Below, one piece after another: positions 1 through 10,800 of a stretch of DNA of 64,000 nucleotides. Each line of letters starts with the position of its first letter. The stretch's first letter is position 1. The notes under the pieces were generated by a model, which was given only the letters and a program-made list of their open reading frames with translations, did no database searches and had not been told where the DNA came from. The position numbers and the translations under genes are program-made. The DNA comes from Dipteronia dyeriana (taxonomy: Eukaryota > Streptophyta > Magnoliopsida > Sapindales > Sapindaceae). The stretch covers positions 46,016,706-46,080,705 of the forward strand of contig CM065299.1 in the NCBI GenBank assembly GCA_032871835.1, written 5' to 3'.

Positions 1-1027
1 ATACACCGCTCTTTGTACCGCGGTCTGGACACATGCCTGGACCGCGGTACAGCCAACGGTCGTGGCTTGTTTTGGTAGAGTTTTTCCAAAAACAACGTAG
101 TTTAATTTTGGGCTTCATATAAATGAACCATCTTCTTCCCATTTTATTTAGAGCTTTAAAACCTAATTTTTAGAGTGAGATAAGGTTCTTTAGAGAGAGA
201 AGCTTCAAGAAGGCATTTTTACTCAACCATCCTTAAAATCCAAAGCATCAAGCATCTTTCAAGCATGGGTTTCTTGTTTGCTCATGACTAGGTATTCTCT
301 ACATATTCTAATCTCTATGTTTTCATTACTAAGACATGTATACCTAGGGTTTTAGTCTTTATTGCATATTAACTGCTTGCTTGAGTGTTTAATTGTTTTT
401 ATGACATGCTTGTGTTTTAATTGTTGGTTGAGATGCATTAATTTGTGATAGCTAGCATTTAGGACGATTTTGCCTTTCTAGCTAATTCTTCTTGCCTTTG
501 CATTTAGAACATTGATATCTAGGATTTGATTTAATTGTCATTATTAATCCTTGATAAGCATGAATGTATTGACCTAGCATTCTTGCATATTGAATATTCT
601 TGCATATTCACTTAGGTTGCCATTATCTCTTCATTGTTGTTTTAGCTTGTGGCTAACTGGTTAGTGCACAAGGCTAGTGATCCAAAATCGCTATTAAGGC
701 CCGTTAGGTAGAGTGAAAGGGTTAGTAACTGGAGGGTTAGACAGGAGGTCAACCTAGGTTGTAAACCTTTACTCAATTGTGGATTTTGAGGATCGAGGTT
801 GGCATTCTAAATAGCCCGTGGTTTTTTCCCATTTGTAGGGTTTCCACATATATTTTCCGTGTTGTTATTGTTTTATATTTGTTGTCATTTAATTGAGCAT
901 TAAGTAGAATGGGGTAGAATTGTTAATATTGATTAATTCACAAAATTGGTAATCTATCAAATTAAAACCTATTCACCCCCCTCTAGGTTATAGATACACA
1001 CTTTCTAGGGAATTTCATGTGTATACA
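1..1027 (+). mobile_element. S-type LTR, right part (start lies outside the window)
   Basis: This looks like the right part of a long plant retrotransposon LTR. A TATA box stands at 118-123. A U5-like block (about 814-850) reads as the CCGTGG...TTTCCACAT motif seen in SIRE/Maximus-type copia LTRs. The pyrimidine run at 968-990, CCTATTCACCCCCC then CTCTAGG, recurs in reverse near 8985 and 10818. No primer binding site follows, so this is a 3' or solo LTR. The exact end is uncertain (CA at 1017-1018 or 1026-1027). The superfamily assignment is inference. Confidence 0.55.
118..123 (+). promoter_or_regulatory. TATA box of the S-type LTR
   Basis: TATAAA within TTCATATAAATGAACC, followed by a pyrimidine-rich leader-like stretch. 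It lies where an LTR U3 promoter would be expected, about 0.9 kb before the LTR end. Called from the motif and its position only. Confidence 0.45.
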
Positions 1028-1118
1028 ACGGTCGGCCGAACAACTTTCTCTGGGATATATTCGGAGATTTGCTCCTCGGCTACATCAGGTTCCTCGTCAA
1101 ACTCAGGCGGGGCAATAC
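1028..1118 (-). pseudogene. Fragment of the Tat1 antisense accessory gene (exon 2)
   Basis: Read on the minus strand, this 91-bp piece matches the start of the acidic exon 2 of the Tat1 accessory gene (compare 19451-19541 and 45235-45330). It encodes a segment like IAPPE...EEP.VAEEQ..EYIP. It is joined directly to copia RT at 1118/1119 through a shared CC, and is cut off on the left by the S-type LTR. It is too short to function. The same junction occurs at 19450. Confidence 0.75.
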
Positions 1119-1636
1119 CTTTCCTTTTTCATTGAATCCTTCTGGTTGCATCATATAGATGCTTTCGTCAAGACTTTCATTAAGAAAGCTGTGTTGAGGT
1201 CCATTTGCCAAATATCTAGGTCTAGAGATGCAGCAATAGATAAGAGTATCCAAATGGATTTAAGCATGGCCGCAAGAGAGAAGGTTTATTCATAATCAAT
1301 ACCTTCCTTCTGTGTAAAACCTTTAGCTACCAATCTAGATTTAAAGGTTTCCATCTTTCTATCCATTCCTCTTTTCCTCTTGTTTACCCACTCGCACCCA
1401 ATGGGTTTTATCCCTTTAGGCAAGTCTACAAGAGACCAAACTTTGTTTTTGAACATAGATTCAATTTTGGATTGCATTGCCTTTTGCCAATGGCGACAAT
1501 CAACATCTTTCATTGCTTCCTTGTACGTATAGTGGTCATTGTCGACCGAAAGATTCTCTACAGATTCTAATAGACCGATGTATCTCTCGGGTTGTCTAAC
1601 AACCCTTCCACTACGATGAGGATGGTCATCGTGTAC
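1119..1636 (-). pseudogene. Ty1/copia reverse transcriptase fragment
   Basis: Minus-strand remnant of the N-terminal half of a copia reverse transcriptase. Visible segments are RSGRVVRQPERYIGL, VWSLVDLPKGIKPIGCEW, SRLVAKGFTQKEGIDYE and, after a stop, the block leading to TAFLNESLDESIYMMQP. The stop at 1286-1288 is GAA changed to TAA in comparison with the C1 copy. The 3' portion is cleaner here than in C1, where codons around TAFLN are shifted. The polymerase YVDD motif is absent because the fragment ends before it. It abuts the integrase of element E at about 1636. Confidence 0.85.
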
Positions 1637-2260
1637 CAAATCAACAGACCATGTTCTTTTTGATTAACTTGATCATGCTCTCTTCTGTTATCCTGGAGAG
1701 GGAATCTGCCTCTACCCAACAGGTGAAGTAGACGATGGCTACTATTTCATGTTTTGCTTGACCAGGTGCAATAGGGAGATGTCCGAGGAGGTCTATTCCC
1801 TAAATAGTAAACGAATATGGTGAGCTGATAGAAAAGAGTCACTCATGTGGCAGGTGATTCAGGTTTGCTGTCTTTTGGCAAGGTTCACCTGACCTTAAAA
1901 ATTGCCTTTCATCACAGTATAATATGGGCCAAAAGTAACCGATGCGAAGTACCCAGTATGCCAGTGCTTTGCCTTCTACATGGTTCTCGTAGTCCCCTGA
2001 GTGTACTTCTCTAAGTGTCTATCTTGCATCATTGAGGTATAAGAATCTCAATAGAGAAGGGGATCTTCCCTTGCGGTAGAGGTACCTCTTTATCAAGAAG
2101 TATCGAGCAGCGGTCCTTTTGAGCTTATGTGCCTGATCAGGGTCCTCTGGTAGCTTCTCATCTTGAACGTAGCCTATGAAAGGACCTATCCAACAAGGGA
2201 CCACGGGGAGGCGGTTAACTAGGCTCACTTCCTTCCCCTTGGCTATGCTCAATTGGGAAA
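1637..2260 (-). pseudogene. Element E integrase, N-terminal part
   Basis: Minus-strand integrase remnant. The right end (2019-2252) encodes a segment with AARYFLIKRYLYRKG and SPSLLRFLYLNDA, the region before the zinc-binding HHCC module, matching LINGYLFLRGKSLPLLRCL in element F. The left end (about 1640-1740) encodes AIVYFTCWVEADSLSRI and KKNMVC.FGT, the strand carrying the first catalytic Asp; here the Asp codon is lost (VYFT for the usual VDYFT). The rest of the catalytic core is missing because of the junction at 1636. Confidence 0.65.
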
Positions 2261-2379
2261 TTAATTAGAGTGGTACCCCCTTTAGCAGTGCCAGCCCCCA
2301 CTAGCGGCAATCTTGGCTAGGAAATCTGCTCGATGGTTTAGTTACCTTGGTATTGGTTCTATCTTCACTCTCTTGAACC

Positions 2380-2860
2380 TGGTCATGAATTTATCAACCT
2401 TTTCAGTATGCCACCATGTTCTCTCCCTTCACTTGGTACTGCCCCATCACTTGGTTGACCACAAGTTGTGAATCACCTTCAACATAGAGGTAATTAGCTT
2501 CGAGCTTTGTGGCCACCCTTATTCAAGCTATCAAAGCTTTATATTTAGCCCTGTTGTTGGTGGTGCTGAATTAAAACCTGAAATAGTGGTGACACTTGAC
2601 TTTCTCTAGACGGTCAAGTCTATCCCTATTTCACTCCTTGTCTGGCAAGATGCTCCATTTGTAAGTATAATCCAAACTTCACGATCAGCCGGCCACTCTG
2701 CCAGTTCTCTTTCATAGTGTGGGACCATGTCTGAGTTCAAACTAGTACTGAGATCAAACCATGCGTTGAACTTTACCATGAAGTCAGCGAAAGCTTGGTC
2801 TATGATAGTGGTTCTGGCTTTGTACCTGATATTGTGCTGGTAAGTTCCAAAGCCCATAAC
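2380..2860 (-). pseudogene. Element E second (archaeal-type) RNase H
   Basis: The minus-strand reading frame at 2606-2857 contains the end of the tether (ARTTIIDQAFADFMVKF) and then VWIILTNGASCQ, which stands where Tat elements have LYVDGASN. The first catalytic Asp is therefore replaced by Asn. Further left, NNRAKYKALIA and GDSQLVVNQVMGQYQVKG follow. A second RNase H after the RT-linked one is the marker of the Tat lineage. The gene is inactive: besides the Asn there are stops and a frame break near 2600. Confidence 0.65.
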
Positions 2861-2999
2861 ACCAATCTCCCCGATACATCTCCTCTCAGAATGAATTTCC
2901 TCATAGGTTGATCAGTAACCATCGCGATCGAATGAGCCTGGAAATAAAGGCAGAGCTTCTGGCTGAGGTCATAAGTGTGAACATGAGCTTCTCTAGGAG

Positions 3000-4030
3000 A
3001 GTGTAGTTTTTCCTCGGTTTGGACAAGACACGACCCAAAAAGTAGATGGGTGATTGAATTTTATCTCCTCACTCTTTCACCAAAGTGCCACTAATTGCGG
3101 TCTCAGATACTGCTAGATATAGCTACGCCTTTTCTCCTGGTACAGGCTTGACTAGCATTGGGCTGGCTAGATATTCTATCAAAGATTGGAAGGCTAGCTC
3201 ACAGTCTCGGTCCCATTTCATATTTTTCCCTTGCTTGATGGCTATAAAAAAGGTAATGCATTTGACGGTAGACCGCGATATGAAACGATTGAGGGCTACT
3301 ACCCGACCGGTTAGACCTTGCACCTACTTGAGGGAGGTGGGAGACTCGGGCTATAGGATAGCCCTGATCTTCTTTGAGTTAGCTTCAATTCCTCTCTCAT
3401 GCACTAGGAATCAAATACGCTTTCCTGCTGCTACCGTGAGGAAGTACATTGTAGGATTTAACCGTATATGGTTCTCCCTGATCACCTGGAAGGTCTGTCA
3501 CATGTGTTCCTAATGCTTATCAGCTACGTAGGACTTGGTGATCATATCGTCTATGTACACCTTCATCATTTTCCATATTTGCTTCTTGAATGGTCGGTTT
3601 ACTAATCGTTGGTAAGTAGCACCTACATTCTTAAGACCAAACAGCATTACCTTATAATAGTAAAGACCCTGCCTAATGATGAAGCTAGTCTTATCCTAGA
3701 CGGCGGGGTGCATCATGATCTGGTTATACCCTGAAAAGGCGTCAATGAAGCTAAGGAGCTTATTTTCGACTGTCAAATCTACCAGTTGGTCAATTTTTAG
3801 TAGTTAGAAATTGTCCGTTGGGCATACGTGGTTGAGATCGGTATAGTCAATAAACATTCACAACTTCCTGCTTGCTTTGGTCACCATGACTACGATGGTG
3901 ATCCACTCTAGGTTCCACGAATCCCTGATGAACTTGGCTGTTAGGAGCTTATCTATTTACTATTGAACCGCAACATTTCTTTAGGGGTTGAAATGTCACC
4001 GTTTCTATTTGATCGGCTTGATTGTAGCAT
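3000..4030 (-). pseudogene. Element E reverse transcriptase and first RNase H
   Basis: Minus-strand pol core. The YIDD polymerase motif is read near 3546-3570 in the context MMKVYIDDMITKSYVADKH. The RT connection follows at 3123-3323 (LTGRVVALNRFISRSTVKC, then KWDRDCELAFQSLIEYL). At about 3640-3800 the frame gives the fingers/palm block with the MDAFSGYNQI-type segment, with stops. RNase H1 occupies about 3000-3120. Premature stops and shifts are scattered through the region. Plus-strand frames over it (3085-3513, 4046-4654) are shadows. Confidence 0.75.
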
Positions 4031-4084
4031 CCAACGTAAAACTGTATGATACCTCTAGACCTGCACCACCAATCTATAAGAACA

Positions 4085-5130
4085 CAGTGGACCAAACTGT
4101 TGGCTATCAGCACTAACGATTATAGAATCATCATGGGGTTACACCGTGTTGTAAATGTCTTCTTCAGCGAATACGATCTAGGTGGAGTTGGAAGGTCCAG
4201 TCGACCCTTGAGTGATTATGAAAACATCCTGACACGCGTCAAGCTAGGGAACCTTCCTAGCATTGTTCTTCTTGGAGTTATTGGAAGTTCCTGCTAGTGT
4301 AGGACCTCCACTGATGATATGGACTATCTGGATCAACTACATCAGATCTTTCCCCTTCTCCTTTCTTCTCTCCTCTACTACCTTGATTTCTATATGCATC
4401 TCATTCCCTTCTCGGATGCTATCAAGTACCTGTTACAAGAATTCAACCAACCAACCCTGTTTTACCAATCCCATGATTTGATTACGAAGGTTGTAGTACT
4501 CCGATGTATTGTGCCCCACAACCTCAAGGAAGTCACAATATTTACAGCAATCCTGTTGGTCGGCTGGTGCATTTGTAGGATCGGGCTTTCTAAGCCATCC
4601 CATGTCTTGAATGGTGAGGTTTATTGTTTGTCTGAAACGTTGAAAGGGTTGTAATGGTTGTACCCCTCCTCATTCCATGCTATCGTCACTATATGCCTCA
4701 GAGGCGGTGTTGCTCTAGGCGAGATCCTTCCAAATGGGTATCGTTCTTGTTGTGAGGGGAAAGGAGGTGGCAGGTATGTGGATCGGTTGGGAGAATGATT
4801 TTAAACCTTCTGAACCGGTTCAGCCATGGGTGCCTTCTTTTTTTGGGTGCTTGGCAGAACTCAAGTCATCATGCTCTATATTGATTCTCAGCTGCTCATC
4901 TATTTCTACCAGTTCCAAGACCTTGTCATAAGCCTCCTTGTACCTCTCGGGTGGGTGTTTGTAAAGGATTCGAACAGTCTACTGGCCGGAAGGTTTCTTC
5001 TAAAGTTTGTCATGGTCACATTTTCTATATAAACCCTCATCTAGACAACCTCTTTATGGAACTTCTCCATGTAGATCTCAATGACTCTCCCCGCTCCTGG
5101 ACGACATACTAAAGTAGGATGGGATCCTTG
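4085..5130 (-). pseudogene. Element E gag C-terminal and protease region, shortened
   Basis: The minus strand here aligns by content with F at about 59260-60240. The stretch at 4085-4200 corresponds to the protease start of F (59200-59340), then the match jumps to RT sequence at about 4030. The protease C-terminal part and the linker to RT (about 58500-59200 in F) are missing. No intact protease active site survives. The gag C-terminal part is present between about 4300 and 5130 with many stops. Boundaries are approximate because the alignment was done by eye. Confidence 0.5.
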
Positions 5131-5132
5131 GG

Positions 5133-6012
5133 TCAGGGTTTGCCTCCTTGAAACTGAGCATAGAAATCAGTAGTTAAGTGCGTAAAAGAATCAACACTAC
5201 CTGCTGTTAACTTTCTAAGCCATGTCTTGGCACAATCGCTCAAAGTTGTTGGAAACATCCTACGCATCGCAGACAGGGTAACATTCTGAACCTCTAACGG
5301 GTCCATGAAACTCCCAATGTGGGTTAATGGACCCTCTATTCCAGAGAACATTTTGGTCAGTCTTTAGAACTTAAGAGGCAACTCCACCTCCCTGATCCTT
5401 CTCGAGAATGGTGGATTCATCTCACTTACGGGATCCTTCTGGTTCTCTAAGTGTTTGTCTTTCTTCAACTCTTGAATATCCTTAGCCATCTTAGCTACTT
5501 GGTCGCGAAGATGCTTGGATCCACCACTCTTGGACTCAACCTTTGACTTTTCATTGTCTGATCCCTCTGATGCTACGAATGCCTTATCCAAGTATTCCTC
5601 TCAAGGTTGGTTTTCTCGAGCGTTCCTTTTTAGACCGATGCTACCATCGACAAATGTCTAAGGCTGCCTTTCCTCTACTACCGACCTGGCTAAAGGAAGG
5701 CATTCTTTAGGTAGGATATCAAACACCGATCTCACCTGTTGAGGTTTAAAATTTGATGGTGGGTTTGGAACTGGGGGCAGTGGCCCTATAGTTTCGGAGG
5801 CTGGTGTCGGGGGTAGTGGCCCTAGTCTATCAAAGGCTGGTATTCGGGTACCATGTCTGGAGATTCCACCCCTGGTACCGAGTACTGTAAATTGAGGTGT
5901 AATTCCTTTCACGATCATCCGAAGGCTGACGCTCTCTACGAACACCATAGTCTAATACTCTATAATGGCCTAACCCGTTACGGAATAAGCTGGGGTCTGA
6001 GGCGAGGTCCAT
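5133..6012 (-). pseudogene. Element E gag
   Basis: Minus-strand gag remnant in three frames. 5658-5948 holds a proline-rich N-terminal segment (FDRLGPLPPTP, GPLPPVPNPPSNF). 5364-5591 holds a charged coiled-coil-like segment (LRDQVAKMAKDIQELKKDK). 5133-5351 holds the retrotransposon gag core (MRRMFPTTLSDCAKTWLRKL, SFTHLTTDFYAQF). The core matches element F at 60240-60503 (MCRMLPTTLTDYAKTWFGKL, SFMKLSTNFYSQF). The order is normal for a gypsy gag. Frame breaks between the pieces make it non-functional. Confidence 0.75.
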
Positions 6013-6198
6013 GCATTCAAATGAGGGGCTATTGCTCGATTACGATACTTCGATCCCTTCCCTTATTTTTAACCCTTTCTAGTTGAAGCGACTAACTGGT
6101 GTCCTATTTTGTTGGGTTTACCTTGGGAGGATCGAAGTCTCATATTGGTACATTGCAAAATAGAGCTTACAGGCTTTTATTATTGGTGTGGAAATCTC

Positions 6199-6213
6199 CT
6201 CACATATTGTGCC
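6199..6213 (-). other. Decayed primer binding site of element E
   Basis: On the minus strand, TGGCACAATATGTGAGG follows the LTR end after a short spacer. In element F the same place reads TGGCACCATCTGTGGGGA (61331-61348). The E copy has several changes. Confidence 0.55.
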
Positions 6214-6219
6214 AAAAAG

Positions 6220-7330
6220 TTTTAACCGAAAATTCATTTAGGGTGTAAGATTTCAATCAACTCCCTTAAGCTACAACTTGATAGGCTATAGCGGGGTAGG
6301 TACCTTGTATCGTGATTCTAAGAAGGAGAATATAAAAAACAAGGGAAAAAGGATGCAACACGTATCAAATAAAAACTATGGGAATGACCTGTTTATTACT
6401 AACAAGTTTGATACAATAGTGGTTACAACTTCCAATTTAGTACTCTTTTTTCTCTCTCTCACTTTACACAGATGGCGATGGTGATCTCATGCTAGTCGAT
6501 AAGTGGGTCTTTCTATATAATAATGGTAAAAACTCTACAGGTGATGGCAAGTCCTCTCTGATTTCTGGATTTGGGGTGCGGATCCATGACTTCTAATCCT
6601 ATCGTTGTATTTATGGTCTCTAATTCTTCCAGTCAATCCCCCATAAATTTGGCCAACTAATCTGTAATTATCAGAGTTTGATTGGCGTTAACTGGAAGAG
6701 TTAATTATGGCAAGAATTATTCTCCTTGATTACGTAATTGTTTGTCACATTTTAATTCTAATAAAGTTGACCGTTTCGTCTTAGTCATGGCACTTTAAGT
6801 TTTGAGGGTCAACCTTCTTTCTTGTTTTGCTGGAGACGAATGTCGACTATGTTTCTTTACGTGTGGTACTAGTCCATTGTTCCAGGTATACCAGTCCTCC
6901 TCTACTGGCATGGTTCATCGCTCTTACACGATGGTACCTTCTCAGTACCTCTGTTACTTTTGGGCGGAGGAGACGTACATTCTGGATCTGTCTTGGACTA
7001 ATACCACGGTACTTAGACCCAACGAAGGTATTGTAATAACTAGATACTAGGTAAGAGGTACCATGATACTGGTTCTTCTCGATTCCAGGTAAAGGTATGA
7101 AATGGCATCAACCTTTCCCAAATTATGGTGTCAATATTTCCTGGTACCTGGGAACTGGTCCCAATCTAGGTCCTACCAGGTATCAACTCAATGGAATATA
7201 CATCTTCGGTCCCTCGTCAAAAAAGTCTGTTAACAAATTGAATCTTAGTCTGGAAGCATACTTACTTGCTAACTTGTGACACTTTGTTAAACTAGATAAT
7301 CTTAGTTAAACCATCAACCTCTGTGGGAAC
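6220..7330 (-). mobile_element. Element E 5' LTR (minus orientation), outer end uncertain
   Basis: The inner end is clear: TTTTAACCGAAAATTC matches the start of the F LTR (TGTTAACCAAAAATTTAC, 61354). The outer end was placed by length, since the F LTR is 1179 bp; I cannot see a clean terminus. The interior (6890-7200) is rich in GGTACC and TACCAGG repeats, some inverted, as is the F LTR around 61430-61455. Confidence 0.5.
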
Positions 7331-8975
7331 AATGCTCGTAGTTATACACCAATATAGAAGTTGAATGACTCGTGCACTTAAGATGGATAAAAGACTCGCA
7401 TGTCATTCATATAACCGTTGCAGTTATAGTAGTAGTGACGTTTTAGTAGAACCAACCAAGGTGTGTCAAGTGGTAGCAAGAACTAACCGATCGGCTTCAT
7501 CCAAGGTCAAAACAAAGGGGAGACTTAAACTAGATATCGGGAATGATAAGGTTCCTCGAAACACTAATCCTAACAAGATCTTGACGACCATCAGCGACTA
7601 CAATTTCACTCTATCACTCGAGACAAAAAAACAAATATTTTTCCAGAACTTGTTCGACAAAGAGAACCAAACCAGAAATGAGGCCTTTACGATCTTTGTG
7701 GGATTATGGGGGAACCTTTTCTTTGATTCCTATAGGAATCTAGTGTTTCAGTGAGGGGCTGACGGGTTCTTCGCACCAATCTTCTTCCATAAATGCCACA
7801 ACCCAACTAGAATCCTAAAAAAGTTAAGAATCAGCTGAGCGGGCGTAATTTTAGTTTCCACATAGAATCTAGTGATAAAGGGCTGGATAGGTATAGTTAC
7901 CCCAGAAGAAAACAAAATCCCATAAATGGTGATAATGCTTGTAGGTGGATTCCAACTGACTCACCGATCATCGAAGAAGAGTCTGACAAAGTTGAGGATG
8001 TCAAACCTTTTGAAGTAATCTCCAATTTCACAATTAGTAACTGCATTCACTTCAGTATCGAAAGCATAAGATTGTATGGTATATAATTTCAGCAACTATG
8101 CTTGACCTCTTTTGGGGACAACTTCCAACTTGATGAGTTGAGAAGGGATTTTTAAATCGACCGGGGAGAAACATCAGCAGAAGGCTTGCTGCGGTAGCCA
8201 ATACATGTAGTCATCATCATTGCTAGGTAGTGATTGACAGAACAGACAGAAGGGTTAGTATGATGAGGTTGAAACTCAGGACGCATAGATGAATAATCAA
8301 CGTTATGAGCTATGGGTTGGATTTGAGGAAAAAAAATTGACGACGGCTTCTTATTAAAGACACAATCCTATCAGAATTTTCCTTGCCCCTAAACCTCATT
8401 ACCATAAACCAATAATTACACAAAATGATAACAAGTATTGAGATCCATAAAGACTAACCCGGTTGCTTAGAGATGATGAAAAAGAGCAAATGTCGGTTTT
8501 GGCAGGACTGAGTCCTGGGAGCAGTCAAAAATTTTGAAAAAAGATTCAAGAAAAGAAGAAATGAATGAGCTAGGGTTAGGATTTCTGAAAGAGAAAGGTT
8601 AAAGAAGAAGTCCGTGATAGAGGGAAGACGAAAAGTTTTCAAAAATTTATAGAAGGAACCGATGTAATCCTACGCGTGGAAAAATGCACATGAGAGTGGG
8701 GTTAGTACACAAACCCTAAAAATTTCTAACCATATGCCCATTTGTAATCAGATAAGTGTCGCTTGAAAAGTGCAAATGGGTTGCCACAAATCTAGTCATC
8801 ACGTCACGTCAATTAAGCATATCAAATGTTGTGGTTAGGAGTAAATGCTTAGCTGTTAAACACAAAATTAACATTAATGGGCTAAAAGATAAGAAAGAAA
8901 ATAGAATTTAATATTTCTCACTGAGCAAGTCTTTCATGAGAGCAGGGCTGAAAATCCAAACACGGTTAATTTGCC
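7331..8975. other. Unclassified stretch, possibly the 3' part of another element
   Basis: No recognisable retrotransposon domain. The longest frame is plus-strand 7365-7754 (129 aa, basic start, no known motif). From 8450 to 8700 the minus strand looks like a gene start: TATA-like TATAAATTTTT at about 8648-8658, then a pyrimidine-rich leader. Leftward, a GTTAGT donor-like site (about 8450) resembles the sequence just ahead of the Tat1 accessory gene ATG. This could be the end of a further Tat-like element with its own antisense gene, but that is a guess. Confidence 0.3.
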
Positions 8976-8984
8976 TAAAGCTAA

Positions 8985-10800
8985 CCTAGAGGGGGCTGAA
9001 TAGGTTTTTATACCTCTTTTCAAACCCTTAAAACAAACAAAAGTTTGTATCTCGAGATAGCTTGTATCACAATTTATTAAGCAAATAAGCGCAAATAGAT
9101 CAATGAAAGATATGCTTAGTCAAGCAAAGTCAATATAGTATATAATTCATATGTGAAGCGATTTCACTTTATAAATAAGCTATTAGGCATTTGCATTCAT
9201 ATATAAAAACTTTTTTCATAAAAGAATATCTAACACTAAAATTCCAAACAAGATATTCAACAACACAAATACAAATATCAAAAAGATAAGTATAGATAAA
9301 TTGAACACATGATTTTTACATGGTAAAACCTCATAACAGGAAACATCTATGGGTTGATGCCACAACCACCAGAAAAACAACTTTCACTAGTAAGATAAAA
9401 GTACACACTCATAAGTGACCAATACATATGATACACACCCTATTGGATATCCCTTCTATCCTACCCTCATGAAAGAGTTGCCTACTCTCTAACCATAGCA
9501 CATCACATGCCACTAGAGAGCAACTCCCAAACCATATCAATCCAGATGTCACTAGGAAGATTTCCTTGCTTACTCTCTAATCATAGCACTTCACATGGCA
9601 CTAGATAGCAACTCCCTAACCATATGTAGCTTCACACTCCATATGAGACTTTATTGCTCAAGTTAAAGCATCACACCTTAACAAGATACTTCCTACCTTT
9701 TGCAAGGCAACCGATCTAAGTGAAATGCAAGTGATGCAAACACATGCAACATAAAATACGTGATCAATATATCCTATAGAAACTAGAAATAAACAATGAA
9801 TGCACAAAGTATGATTTTCTAGTTTATAATCCTAAAACAATGCAATCACACAAATGATGCATGTACATATGAAATTATGGATTAAGTACACTTCATGAAG
9901 AAATATACTTAATCATCAAAATGCACATGACAAGTTTAACTAGATCTTAAAATATGAACATACAACCTAGAGTATGTGAAACACCTAACACACACCAACG
10001 ATCTAGAATTTGTTTAAACAACTAACAATGCTAGAATCAATTAATATGTTCGATATAAATCAAATAGAGCATATATTCACAAGACAATCAATTAAGATCT
10101 ATTAGGCTCTAAATATATAAAAAAATGTGTTATACCTGTAAATATTCATTTAAGAATATCTAGCTCATATAAAGGCTATCAATCATCAAAATAAGAATCA
10201 ATCAACACACAAATACCCCTAGATTAAAAGCTAGAACAATACAACTCTCAAGCATATGAAAACACAGGTCTTAAGATAACCTAACTCAACATAGAAGTCT
10301 ATTTAATCTTACACGAGCTTCATTAGAGTCTCTAACTCTAATTAATAATTATACATCAAACATACACATGTAAAAGAAGAAAATCCAAAGTAATGAAGAC
10401 TTGAAGAACAAAAACTCAAGAGAGAAATCAATACCTTTCAAAAACGTGTAGTTTCGGATTTAAGAGAAAGGAGACTAGAAATCTTGACAAGTGACCTCAA
10501 ACGCATTTGGAGATGATAGTGAACTAGCAGAAAAAGATTCTCAAACTTGATTCACTCACAACGGAGTTCAAATGAGTGAGATATGGTGTTTTGGAAGATG
10601 AGAAAGTTTGAGACTAAATTTCTGCACAAGGCTTTTAATTTTCTTCTTAGAATGAAATGAAGAAGGGAAAATGATATTTAAATGAAAGGGAGATGAGGGA
10701 AACAAGTCCACCAAAGAGGGGTTGCCACCTCTGCATCCCGTGGAGGTGCGTGGCCTCCATGATGGTATAGGGCACTCCTTCCCGCTGAAATTCCATTAAC
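8985..10800 (-). mobile_element. S-type LTR (minus orientation)
   Basis: Starts beside AACCTAGAGGGGGCTGAATAGG (8980-9003), the reverse of the terminal motif at 968-990. The U5 block TTTTTACATGGTAAAACC at 9313-9331 reverses the GGTTTTACGCCGTAAAA seen at 63728. The minus-strand promoter side, with CATTTAAATATC at about 10668-10680, lies near 10800. The stretch is noncoding; short frames in it carry no domain. The outer boundary near 10795 is approximate. Confidence 0.5.
9481..9626. repeat. Direct repeat, period 88 bp, in the S-type LTR
   Basis: CTACTCTCTAACCATAGCAC at 9482 recurs with changes at 9570, and ACTAGAGAGCAACTCCC recurs as ACTAGATAGCAACTCCC. Two units, the second partial. Confidence 0.7.

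Larger units (their letters stand above)
1637..7330 (-). mobile_element. Tat2 Ty3/gypsy element E, truncated
   Basis: A minus-strand gypsy element reads from its 5' LTR at the right (6220-~7330) through gag, a shortened protease region, RT, two RNase H domains and the start of integrase, and is cut at 1636. The order PR-RT-RNaseH-second RNaseH-IN with the ATNN.A.Y second RNase H places it in the Tat lineage. It is the same family as element F (55635-62532). Compared with F it has lost several hundred bases between protease and RT. It carries many stops and shifts and is dead. Confidence 0.8.

Noticed and set aside
3085..3513. 142-codon plus-strand frame
   Set aside because: It lies opposite the RT/RNase H of element E and its protein matches nothing; a shadow.
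4046..4654. Overlapping plus-strand frames with hydrophobic stretches
   Set aside because: Opposite the protease/gag end of E; the apparent membrane segments come from reverse-complemented coding DNA.
6890..7200. Inverted-repeat transposon (MITE) suggested by GGTACC/TACCAGG pairs
   Set aside because: Pairs are short and scattered, no target duplication is seen, and similar words occur in the F LTR.
7365..7754. Plus-strand 129-codon frame as a viral or gag gene
   Set aside because: No recognisable motif; kept only as part of the unclassified stretch.
8454..8642. Minus-strand 62-codon frame as a small host gene
   Set aside because: Low-complexity Leu/Phe/Ser sequence typical of a translated leader; no conserved copy or domain.
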